Assembly (NCBI GenBank): GCA_944383315.1
Contig: CALWPB010000005.1
Location: 1 to 56,150 of the forward strand
DNA from: an uncultured Clostridia bacterium
GTDB taxonomy: Bacteria > Bacillota > Clostridia > Christensenellales > UBA1242
DNA length: 56,150 nucleotides
Direction: 5' to 3'
Part shown: positions 9,174 to 21,500 of the stretch, one piece after another
Layout: every line of letters begins with the position of its first letter
Position numbering within the stretch: position 1 is the stretch's first letter
Translations under genes and position numbers: made by a program
The notes under the pieces: generated by a model
Told to the model about the DNA's origin: nothing
The model's input: only the letters and a program-made list of their open reading frames with translations
The model's database searches: none

Positions 9174-9344
9174 AACTTTCCCTTAAATTTTTACTTAGTT
9201 TGTGTAACTAGAATAAAATTATTTAAGCCTAAAATGATTATATTAAATCACAAAAATTAAAGCAAGCAAAAATGCAAGATTTGGAGATTTTTAAAAATTA
9301 AAAATAATTGAAAATTGTGGCGCAGAATACGAACATTTAAAGTA

Positions 9345-9393
9345 GCGAGATTCTTCACGGGGCAAGGCTTATGCGGGACTATCTCAGATTGAC
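9345..9393. repeat. Degenerate intergenic repeat, copy 2
   Basis: GCGAGATTCTTC ... CTCAGATTGAC, similar in words and spacing to 7313-7358. The rest of the 9174-9557 gap is AT-rich upstream DNA of the MFS gene, with no gene that I can support. Confidence 0.4.
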
Positions 9394-9415
9394 CAATTTA
9401 TTAATACTTAAATAC

Positions 9416-9443
9416 AAAAAGACGGAAAATTTCCGTCTTTTTT
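9416..9443. terminator. Terminator after the giant surface gene
   Basis: GACGGAA (9421-9427) pairs with TTCCGTC (9431-9437), flanked by A-run and T-run, so it works on either strand. It lies about 115 bases beyond the stop of the 4440-aa gene. Confidence 0.75.
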
Positions 9444-9557
9444 TTATTTACTATAAAGGTGATTTGTTTATAGAAATTAGGAAATGCAACTTTATTTCAA
9501 GTGAAACAGATTTTATAATTTTAATATTTCAGGACACTAAATATAAGATAATTACCA

Positions 9558-12500
9558 TCACCGTCCACCGAATGAAACACCACTAACACTTCCTGAAACG
9601 TTAGCATTATAAGCTTGAGCAGCATCTAGTATATTACCTTGCTCAGCAGTTTGACCTCTTAATGTAGTACTACCAGAACCACCTGAGACTCTTACTGAAC
9701 CACCATCCGTGCTACCACTTCGACTGCCTATAACTTGTCCTAGAATAACGGAATCACCTGATACACTTGCACCACCTAAATCAACCGTAAATGAAAAGCC
9801 TTCAGGACCAGTATAAGTTACCTTAACATTTGCAGTTACAGTTCTTCTATAAATATCAAATAATACAGCACCAGCCACATCCAAAACGTGTTCAACTCTA
9901 GCAGATGAAATTCCACCACCAGTAACTTCAGCAGAAACATAATTCATTACATCATCTTGATTAACATATGCCTTAGTTCGTGGCACAAAGGATTGAACTC
10001 CATCACCTTGCGAAACACTAAGATTAAATGACCAACTACCGCCGCCACTAAACACACTTTCAAAGCCCGGTTTACAATGTGTAGTTACATTAATATTAAG
10101 GTAATTTGTTCTTCGACTAAATGTCATACTTGTAGAACCATTTGAAGAACTAGAATATATCATTCCCTGATAAGTAGGTAAAACTTCAGGAAAGTCTACT
10201 CTAACATTATTTAAATCACTTTCAGAAATTTCAAAACCATACTCCCAAGAGGCTTTCATACTACCACCACGCATATAACTTGTGCTAATTGAAGCATTTG
10301 TAATGTATCCCCAAGAACCCGGTGACTGAGTTTCTTGTTCTATAGCAGAACTGTCAGAGCCTGCATCGTGCTTCCATATCCATTTTGAAGTTGCTTCAAA
10401 AGATTCAGTATAGGTTTCAGTATCATAGTCAAAACTTGCACTCGGGTGTATCAACACATCAAAGTCGCAATAATCATCATAAGAAATACCTTTTTCAAGC
10501 AAGTTATGCTCTACTTCATAACCGTCGTGTATAGGGGTTACTGTAAACCAGTTGTCCCCACCTTGTACATAACCTGTATAAGATGTAAGATATCCATTGA
10601 TACAATCATCAATATCAGCATCGCTATAACTATCGCTACTAAAACAGTCTGCGTTGTTGTATTCAAAGTAACCTGTTGCGCGGTAACTAATCATACTGCT
10701 GCCACTCTTACTAATATTAATATTAGATTTTGTAAGTCTCTTGTTATTTTCCCTATTATATTGGTTAATCGTAACTTCTAATCTTTCAAACTGATTATTT
10801 ACAGAATAATCAGCATTCATAACGATTGTTGAACCACTTTGTCTAAAACTAATCCTTGTTGTATCAAATGGAAGTTGTCTATAATAATCAAGCAACAATT
10901 CAACCGAGTAATCACTATTGTGAATATGGTTGTTATTGAAATCACCACTCAAATAGTAACCAAATTGAACACGAATTTTAAAGCCGTCTGAGCCACGCAT
11001 TTCGGGGTCATCTATCAATACTTCTTTAATATAATCATAGAACAAGTCATAATATCTAGTTTCCGTATTTTGTTCTATTGAGAACCACTTTGACACGCTT
11101 AACCAGCGCTGCTGATATGGATAATATAGCAAGAATCTTGCTCGATTTGGAGCCATATTGTACTCTTGTCCTTGCTTGTCTTGAGTAGTTGAATAGTTGT
11201 ACCACATACCTGTGCTAGAATCTACAAAGTGGCTAGTCTGCAATGCAGCAATAGTGTTGTTGGACTTGTTTACCAATGGCTCTAAGGTCATAGAAAGGGA
11301 CTGAATGTCCATCTTTATTTCTAGATTTACGGTATAGTCCATACCTGCACTCTTACTATTGAATCCTCGCCCTACATATTCCATACTATCATCAACTGCG
11401 GCAATAATATTGATATGCCAAGTATCACTTTCGTGAACAGGTAAAGCCCATTGATTGTATCTATGGTTTTCATTACTGCCCTGATTGATAGAATTTGCGT
11501 CTTCTGGTGTCATAAGGTCTATTTTTAGAATATCGGTAAGATTTTTAATATTCCAAGCATTTGTATTGCTTGGCCTTATCGTACAAGCATCACGAACTAT
11601 TGCATTATCAATACTGTATGTTTCGTTATATGTGCGTCTACCTTCCATAGTACCCGCATCACGTGTCAAATAGATATAGTAATTCACATCGCGACTAATT
11701 GACTCGTAGTGCAATGGTATGTACGATTGATAATAATAGTACGAACCATCATAACAGTAATGTGATGAAATGCCATTTTCTGAGTAGTCGTCAAAGTTCG
11801 CTTCATTCTGGTTGAACGTTGTCTTTACGGTTTCTAGTCTTGCATAGAAGTAGAAACTGTAAAGCCCTGTTTCTCTTGCTTCACTCGCCCATCTACTTGT
11901 TACCCAGTTGAGCGCATCTTCGCCACTTGGAGCAACTGTACGAATGTCGATATCCACAAGTCCACCGTGGTATTGTCCACTGCTTGTAGGAGTACTTTCG
12001 TTAATCAAGTCATAAAGCGCCTTATACAGACACGATACTTCATACGGATATTTATCTACATAATTTGAGTAATCGAATCGTGTTTCGTCTACTGTATTTC
12101 CGCTTGCAATAGATTGATTAACTGCATTTGTAAATTCAGTTAAAGTTGCGTTTACGTCGTGTGTACGTATAGTAACGGTTGTTGACCGACCTGCATACGT
12201 GAGTTTAATTTCATAAGTTGTATTTAAGTTAGTCGAAACCATACCGTATTCAAAACGTTGACCGGCTGTGTGGTCGCTATTCCAGTTGAGGCTATCAGGT
12301 CTAGTATAAATGTATGTATTAGCAGCAAGTCCTGTATAGTCGCCCTTACTTACGTCAGACACAAGGTTTGTGTCATACAAAATACCGTTACTGCCTTCAT
12401 ACTTCTGCATTGATGTTGCTTCTTTTAATTCGTTGGTCATATCGTCAAACATCAATGTAATATCAGGCACTGTATATTGCTTAAACACTGTCAAATAATC

Positions 12501-15500
12501 GTCTGATTGCGACATATCTGAGTCGTGGTAAACACGATACATCATTTGACTTGTAATACCGTCAAATGTCCCTTTTTGTGCATTATTTGCAGTAAGGAAA
12601 CTGTCATAAGTGTTATCTTCACCTACATTTATTGTAGGTTTTGCATCCGTAACTGCCGTGAATCTAAATGAAACAATATTCGGCAAAGCAGCATCAAGCA
12701 TAGCATAAAGTCCGCCTTCACCACCTGCTCCTGCTTCTGGGCTATCGTACATCAACTCAATATATGCACGTTGATAATTTTCATCTTCGGGGTCATCTAC
12801 ATAGTGAATTTCAAACTGTGCACTACCCTGCCACGTCCAAACGTTGCCGGCATTTCCGCGTCCGCTAGAACCACCGTCTTCATCGCTATATGTTGTATAG
12901 CCGATTTCCATATTTATGACTTTGTCATTACGGATAAGCGGGTCAGTCGTATACAAATTATCCAACCAAATGCGGTAGTAATAACCGTAATTTGCATCAT
13001 CAATTACATAGCCGTCTACTGCTCCAACGTATGTATAATCTACATAGTCAGATGAGCCATCTTTATTTAAGATTTCAATTCCATTTACTTCGGGCAATGT
13101 TGGCATTGCGTATTTAATTTGGTGTTGGAAAGTAAAGTAATAACTTGGATTCAACGAATTAATGTCCAAGAAAGGCACAGTAATTTGGCTTTCCTGTAAT
13201 TCGTTGTAGAAGTTATCTACCATTTCCTCATTAATTGAGCCGTCTTCGTTCTTTACATACGGAACGTGGTTGCGTATCCATTTTTTACTGTAAATAACAT
13301 CGTCTTCGTAATACTCGCCAGCATCATTTAAGGTAGGAGCATTTGCGTTTACGTCATTATTGTTTATCCAAGTTTTAATCTTACAATAATACGTAATTGG
13401 TGTAAGAATTTTGTTAAGAGTTAGGTCTTGGTTTACTTCGTTGTAAAGAAGTTCAGTCATAGTAAGTTGGTCAAAACTTATCGACCTATCCACAATGTAA
13501 CCTATTGCTCTATTTCTCCAATCATCACCCAACGTATATGCCCAATTACCCGAACCTATTTTTCTATCTTGATAATCGTACAAGATATACAAGTTTTGCG
13601 AGCCATCAGCCGCGCTTACGTTATCGCGAGTACCAATTATCCAGTGTGCAAGGTATGTGCCTTCGGCTTCTTGCTTTGCTGTCCAATCGCGGTCTGTTGC
13701 TGCTCTTGGGTCTTGAGTATTGTAAACATACAACTCAAATGCATTGTTGTAGTTATCCGGTTGTGTACTTACAAAGGTATAATATGCACCGTTTGCAATG
13801 TCGGTATTTTCAAGCGGATAGTCTTGTGTCACTGAAACGCTTGCATTCTGGTGTTGCCCTGATACTTCTTTGTACAAGTATTCCACACCTACCGAAGTAT
13901 CACTTGGCAAGTAATACAATTTGTTACGTTCTGAAAGCGGCATACTTTCATTCCACCCCGGAGTCGACAAGAACACATAAATCTTGTACGACTTGTTTGG
14001 AGTCAAGTGCATACCGCTATCGGTATCAAGGTGAATATAACAATCTCTACCATTAAGTTCCGAAACGGTTTTGTACTCAATAAGTTTGGTTGTAACATTT
14101 GCGTTGTTTACAAAGTATTCCATTCTGCGTTCGGCTGACAAGAACAGTGCTTGCTCTTCAGCGCTTAGCGAGTTATACAAAATATCACTTGCATATCTAC
14201 CGTCTTCCGTTTGCTCAAATGCGAATATATTAAGGTTATACTCACAAGATTCATTTACTTGGTATGTGTATTTGTCTGGTGTAAGTATCCAATTCAACAC
14301 ATAACTTTCGTAATTTGTACCTGTATAGTCAAGACGGTAGTCGAGAATAGGTGTAGGCAAAATTACGTAATGACAAACTTCGGTATTCAACCTATATGGG
14401 TCAGTTGATGGACTACTGTCGCCCACTTCGTTACCGTCAAGTACCCAGTAAATATGGTATACACCCGCATTGATATTGGTATCAAATAACAAGTGAATAT
14501 TCATAACTACTTGTACGCGTGAATTATCAACTTGACCGTTAACATAACAACGATTAATGCGTACATCTGGGTTGTCAGGGTCGATATAGGTATCACTTGT
14601 ACCAAGCATTGAAGGGTCAGGGATATTGTAAGTCATTGAATAATAATTTTCAACATCATATCCTGGGTTTGTGTACAATCTAGCGGTAACTGTAATTGTG
14701 CTAGGAAGTCTGTAATAAGTTACACCGTCAACAACTTGACTAATAGTATTTACATAAATTGAAAGATAAGCATCTTTATACTGGTCTTCACCCCACAATC
14801 TATCATTACCATTTACAGGATTAGCAAGTTCACTATCCCCCATCTTCGTTGTCAAGTGTGGACCCTCAATGGTAGCATCAGCCGTACTACTACGCCATAC
14901 CTCGCGTACCATTTTTTCACTTTCGGCACTACTACTTGCGTAGTAAGTACTTGAAGATTGTAACTGAACTTTAATATAGTAATAACCACTAGCAAGCGAA
15001 TCACCACCAGACAGCCACGTACTAGCAAGTATTTCATTTGCGCTGCTAAGCACATTAAGCTCATTTACAAAATTGAAACTATAATGAAGCATACCGTGAT
15101 AATAAGTAATATAGTTATAGAAATCCTCAGTTGCTGGTTGATTCCATACTACTTCATCTATAAAATTACCACTTGCTCGCACTTCATCATAAGTCGTAGG
15201 CGCAGGTGTTGGGTCACCTATTGACCAATTAAGTTTGAGTATACTAACACTTATCCAAACAGTATTTCCATTGTTTATAATATCTTGATAAACTGCTTGA
15301 CTAATATCGGTGTTTAGACTTATTTCCACTTCTCTGTGGTCGTCCCAACTTAGGCTAAGCCCTGGCAAGTCAGTACTACTCTGCAAGTTACGAGTATCAA
15401 CTTCAACCCAAACGCTGTCAAGATAGTATTCAAAAGGACTATTTGTATAAATGTACACGTCATTTCTATTGTGTCCACCAGCAATCAACAAATCACTGAT

Positions 15501-18500
15501 GTCTGCGCTATAATCTCCCTCTACTTCGCGTGTAAATTCAGTATATTCTGTGTGAGAATCATTCCAGTTACGAACAACGATAGTAAATTTTGCTGTGTTG
15601 ATATATTCACTATTGCCGTAAATTGTATCATTAAAGCCCCAAGAAAGCACACCACTTGAATCAAGTTGAATATCTATAGGAGTAAATGGATATGGAATGT
15701 CCCTATAAGTATAAGGCATCATACTATTTTCGGTACCGTAAGGAGTAGGGCTAAATATTCTTGTAGCAAATGTATTTCCATTCTTATCAAATGCTGTTGC
15801 GGTAATCATATATTCGTATGTACCTGCGAGATAGTACATACCTGTACTACCAGCACGTGCTGTATTTTCAAAATATGCTGTCATATCGAAAATCAAACGA
15901 TTATTTGGAGTATCCAGCACAAAATACTTTGTTTCACCTTGCTCAATAGTATACGTAATTGAACCATCATCTGCAACAATGATATTTAAGTAAGCACTAT
16001 ATTCAAGTTTGTGCGATTCCATTTGCACGATACCGTACTCTTGTGTCAGGTCGCTCATTGTTACTGTATAACGAACCTTTATACTATAAGGGTGCGTCGG
16101 CAATGTCCAGTACAAACTGCCGTTTTCTGCAAATTCATCAGCATTATCAGCAGTTACTTCGGTAACTAAACTATTTACACTAGCATCACCGTTTCGACTA
16201 GGTGCAAATTCCATAAGTTTAGTAATAAAGTTAAATGTATTTGGAGTTGTAGAGATATGGCTATTTAATTCATATTCCCCACTCGCCATAGCCTGCACAT
16301 CAAACCAAAATTCGTGAGGTCCGTAAGTTTTGATATATTCATACACAGCGAGTCCCAAAGGTACATTGTTATCAAAATCTGCATCAGTAAGAGTTATATC
16401 AAATGGTGTTCCTACGGTTTCAGTATCACTATTGTAGTAGTCCTTATAATGTGGAGTTACGCGATAAGTCATTCCGTTTTGCGCATTTCTAAATACAATG
16501 TTTACCTTACTAACATTGTGATTTGTAGGGCTATCTGAGTAGCCTAAATCTATGGAAAGTGCAGTAAGAAGTGGTGCATCATTACGCATATACAAGTTGT
16601 AGTCAAAAATGCTTGCAAGTTTATCTTCTGCCTCTGACAAGAAGTACTCGGTACTGCCTTCTACATATTTATAGTACTCTTCATCACCCCAAGGTACAAT
16701 TTTAATTTTATTAAGCCCAGACACAGCATTTGGCAAACGAAGTTTTGCAGTTGTGTTTACTATTGCATCATAGGTTAATTCTGTAGCCTTATTTTCAATA
16801 GTACCTACATACTCAAAAATGTCGCTGCCATCACTGTCAGTCTTTGTTGAAATATACACTTTAAAGTACTGAGCATAAGAAAGCGTATCATTTTTTATTA
16901 TTAGATACTTTTCATTAAATCCATAACTCTCTTCATAAGCATCAAGGTCAGCACTTTCGTTTACTACTTCGTGGTCGACTACGTTTTCAACAAACAAATC
17001 AGGAACAATAGTAAACAAGTCTGAATTTTCAATTTTTGATAGAGCGAACTTGTTGGTATAGTTTGTACTTGTCGGTGCTGAATCGAGGTATGCGCCATAC
17101 CCTTTAACTACAACAGAGAATAAACATTCACCCGCTAAAATTTTACGAGAAACATCCTCAGGTGTACCATCAAGGTAGTTAAAATAATATGTTGCTTTGT
17201 TAGTATTTTGACTATCTTGCACAAAGTAGAACTTACCATTGTTACCCGCCCCCGCGTCTCTTGTCGCAGTTGCGTCCTCAACTACATAAGTTACCACACC
17301 TTCACTATCTGTAATGTAAACATCAAATTTCACGTCAACATCAGTGTAATCTCCCTCTGGTGTTGTGTAGTGTTCATCATAATACCAAGTTACATAATTT
17401 ACAAATCTACCCGAATTGGTAATTGTTGTAAGATTTAATCTTTCAATACCTGAAATTGATGTGTATTGAGTGTATCCCACACTTGCCTTGCCTGTATCTA
17501 CTGTTGTGTAAATACCATTTTCTGTATCTTCTGCCACAGTAACTACGACATAATACTGTCCAGCGCCAAGACCTTCAACAAGTGTAGAAATGTCATAACT
17601 TGTACTTGTTGTAAATGCTGTCCTACCGTCAAGTACTTCTCCATTTTCTGTTTCAGAAATATAGATTTGATATCTTGTAGCAAAGGTTACAGGCGACCAA
17701 GTTACTTCCGTTCCATCAATAGTTAGATTTGTCGGTGCATCTATTATTACAACAGGCAAGTTTATAAAGTTTGAATAGAGTTGCGAATTGTAAGCAACAA
17801 ACTGTTCATCTCCTACTTGATAATATCCCTCTGTTGCGGTAATAGCCCAAGTTGCACTTCGTCCTGCCGCAAGTGCATTATTTATAATATCATTAGAAAT
17901 TGGAACACTAACAGTACTGCCTGAAATGTCAACGCTATCAAGACTCACATCTTGTCCATTAAGTGTAAATCTATATGTTGCGCCAGTAAATGAAACTGAA
18001 TTTTGCAATACATTTGTCCAAGTAGCCAAGTAACTACCACTATTAGTATTGTACGTTATTGTAAAGTCATCAATATCTGCAAGGTTTGCTGTATTTACAA
18101 AAATCTTTGTAACTGATTTACTTTGAATAGTATCAAACTGAGACCTAACCGTAAAGTGAATACCGTATACCGCATTTGTAGGTAAGGTAAATGTTAAGGT
18201 TTCATTTGTAGTATTAAGTTCGGCACTTTCCGCTCCCCAACCACTTTCGGTTAGATAACTACTTGTGCCATCTGCTGCAACTACCTGTACTGAATAATAA
18301 TAAGTCTTTTCTGGATAGCGTTTATCACCTGACCAAGTAATAGTTATACTCTGCCCGTTTGCTGTCATTTCAATATTAGTTGGGTCAGTCATAGAGCCAA
18401 TAATGAATGAGTAAACAGTACTACTTGTTGGTGCAAAGTTAAATTCACTAAGTCCTAAATCGCTAGGTGTACACGGAATAGCACTCGTATTGGCTGTAAT

Positions 18501-21500
18501 TGTAATTGTAAACGTACTAAATTGTGTATTCCAAGCATTTACCCAGTTTTCATCACCAGCGAAAGTGAATGTTTCACCTGTAATTGAATCAATATTGACA
18601 CTATCCGTTGTACCGCCGTTGTTATATTCGACAACAGCGCTATATGTAACATCACTAATCAACTCAGGTAATGTAAGTGCATCAAATGTAACTACAAACT
18701 GTCCCTGTGCGTCATCGTAATTAAGTACAATATTGTCAGCCACGGCAAAAGACTGCGCAAAATATACAACCAACTCATTACTCCAAGGACTTGGAGCATA
18801 ACGACCGTTTTGTGAACTGCGTACAGAAATTTTGTAAATACCACGTTCGGTAAAGTGGACTTCGCCTAGTAAAGTATAAGTATTATTTGACCACGTAAGG
18901 TTTGTATAAACATTTGAATCTGCAATTTCACCACTACTATCAAGAAGTTCAATCTTCAAGTCAAATTGATATGCCCTACTATCTAATGTTGCTGAAATTG
19001 TTGCAGAACTACCATCTACAACTGTTGCATAATCTCCACCCGCCATAAATACAATTTGTGGGGCTGAGAGTTGTTCTTGATATACAAAACGTACTGAGCC
19101 TATGTAACTGTCGCGCATAGCACCGTTGCCGAGTGCAGTTACTGATACAAAGTAGTCTCCGCTTGTCATTTGAGCAAGTTCGGTACCTGTAATCGTATAA
19201 TTGTTTGTATCGGCAGTAGTATTTACTATTGTTCGTCCATCACTAACACTTGTTACCATCACAGAATAACCACTAGGCGAAATGAATGAACCATCTACAA
19301 GTTCCGCAGTTATAGCATCCCAATTAATATTTACTTCGTTTGTATCCATATCTTGCGATACATTTATAACTGGAGTGTCAAATAATTTTGTCCACGTGAA
19401 CACATAATTTGTTGCATCACTTGGTGTATATGTTTCAGCATCGCGAGGATTTGCAACAACTGAGAATGTATACTCACCTGCAAGACGGCTAGCAAGCAAA
19501 GTTTCAATGTTTAAATATACATAACCATCTTGAATTGAACTTACAGAACTGTTAAGTTCGGGAATTTGTGGGCTTGTAATAGTGTAATTTGATACAAGGT
19601 TGTTGTATAAAATTCTCAAATTCCATTGATTATTACGTTGTACAGCGTCAACGACAGGGCTTGCAAGTTTGTTACTAAAATCCCATTCGTATGTAGCAAC
19701 ATCACTATCAAAATAATAGATATTGTCGCCAGCAAGTGCTTGAATTTCAAAGTTATATACTTTTGCTGCGCCAAACACTCCACTAGGAATAGTCAAGCGA
19801 ATTACACGAGTGTATACCCCGTCAATAACTGCTGTGTACTCACCTATTATGACATCATCATAAGTTGTGCCGTCAATTTTTACTGAATAACTTTCTACGT
19901 CTTCAATATAATTCCATTGCAAGTAAGAGTTATCATCTGCTTGTACAAAGCCTGTAGGAGTCGCTAATTTTTTGGAAATTACGAAAGCATAACTTGCTTC
20001 TTCAGAACGTAGATTATTTGCATTACCGATAGCTGATGCGTAAATGTTATACGAACCAACCAGCAACTCTTCACCGTCATTTATAAGTCCTAATTCTCTT
20101 AAATCAAATGTGAATGTCCCGCCAGTACTGAAATCAGTAATATATGCAGTATAAGTAACTCCAGTTGTTCCTGTAAAGCGCCATTCTATACTGCTTGTGT
20201 AAGGTATTGAAACATCAGTTACTGAAAGTGTTAGAATATAATTTTCTTCATCAAGCGAAATGCTTGGTGCTTCGATATAAAGGTCGTTTGTAAAGTTATC
20301 TGTCCAACTGCAAGGAGTAAGATTTGGTTGATTTGTGTTTGCGTCAATTTTACCTGCATAGACAGTGATTGTTACGTTTTCATAAAGCGGCAAATAATCA
20401 AAACCAACATTGAATACTGCATCTTGCCCTGCTTCACACGTTACAGAAATTGTTTTACCTGTACTAAATTCTAGGTAATAATTTGTAACATATCTATTGA
20501 ATGCTGGAATTGTGATTTGTATCTGTCTTTCACCAGACACGACATCAAAACGAAGTTGTGAACTCCCTGAAAGCACATAGGAATAATTGAAAGATATAGT
20601 CGTTCTATCACTGGCTTCATAAAGTTGTCCTGAATCTGCGGCATATACACTAATAGTATTTTCCCCAAGTACAAGATAATTACTAATATCATCGATACTC
20701 GTACCTGTTGTATCAACATTAGTAAGCAATGTGCCATTTACTTCGACATTGTACCTACCACCAGAATTTGTAACAGTACCAACTTCGCCCCAAGTAAGAG
20801 AAACAACATTACTTCCCGGTTCTTGCATTGCTTTTACGTAATCAGGAGCAGAATGTTTGTATGAGTTTACAAAAGGATATGCGGCAGATACGACACTATT
20901 GATATAGTTTATTTCATCAAGATTATCACGAACAACTGCTTGTACAGTAATTTTATATTGCGCTGGCACATCATAACCATTGATATAATTTGATACATAA
21001 AACTCATCTACAATTAAGCCATCTGCTGGTTTTTCTGCTGGTTGCACAATAGTACCAGCCAAATTGCCGTCAACGTTTATGTAATAATACTGTGCATTTT
21101 CAACATACGTAAAGTACATTGTAATTTGTCGTTTATTTGATGTACCTTCTGCTCTCTCAACTCTTTGAATTACAGGAGTATCAAGTCTTACCTTATAATT
21201 TAATTCGGCATAATCGCTAGGGTCGGAATCAGTAAAATATGATGAATAGCCTTTTGTTAATACACGTACAGCATATAGTCCTGCTTCCAAATTATTGGCA
21301 CTCATATAATCGGATATTTGAATGTTTGTCGTATAAACAGTTTGAGAAAGACGCAGGCTTCCTACTTGTAACTCACCGTCTACAATATCAGCATCATATA
21401 CACTTACCAAATATCCCGCTTGCGCGCCGCTCACCTCTCTCCAAGTAAGTGAGTAAACACCATTAGCATCAATTACACGAACATCCGTAGGAGTTTGCAT

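Noticed and set aside
13505..14056. 183-aa and other plus-strand frames within the giant gene
   Set aside because: Antisense shadows of a 13-kb gene. Their number fits the length of the gene, and none has a start signal.
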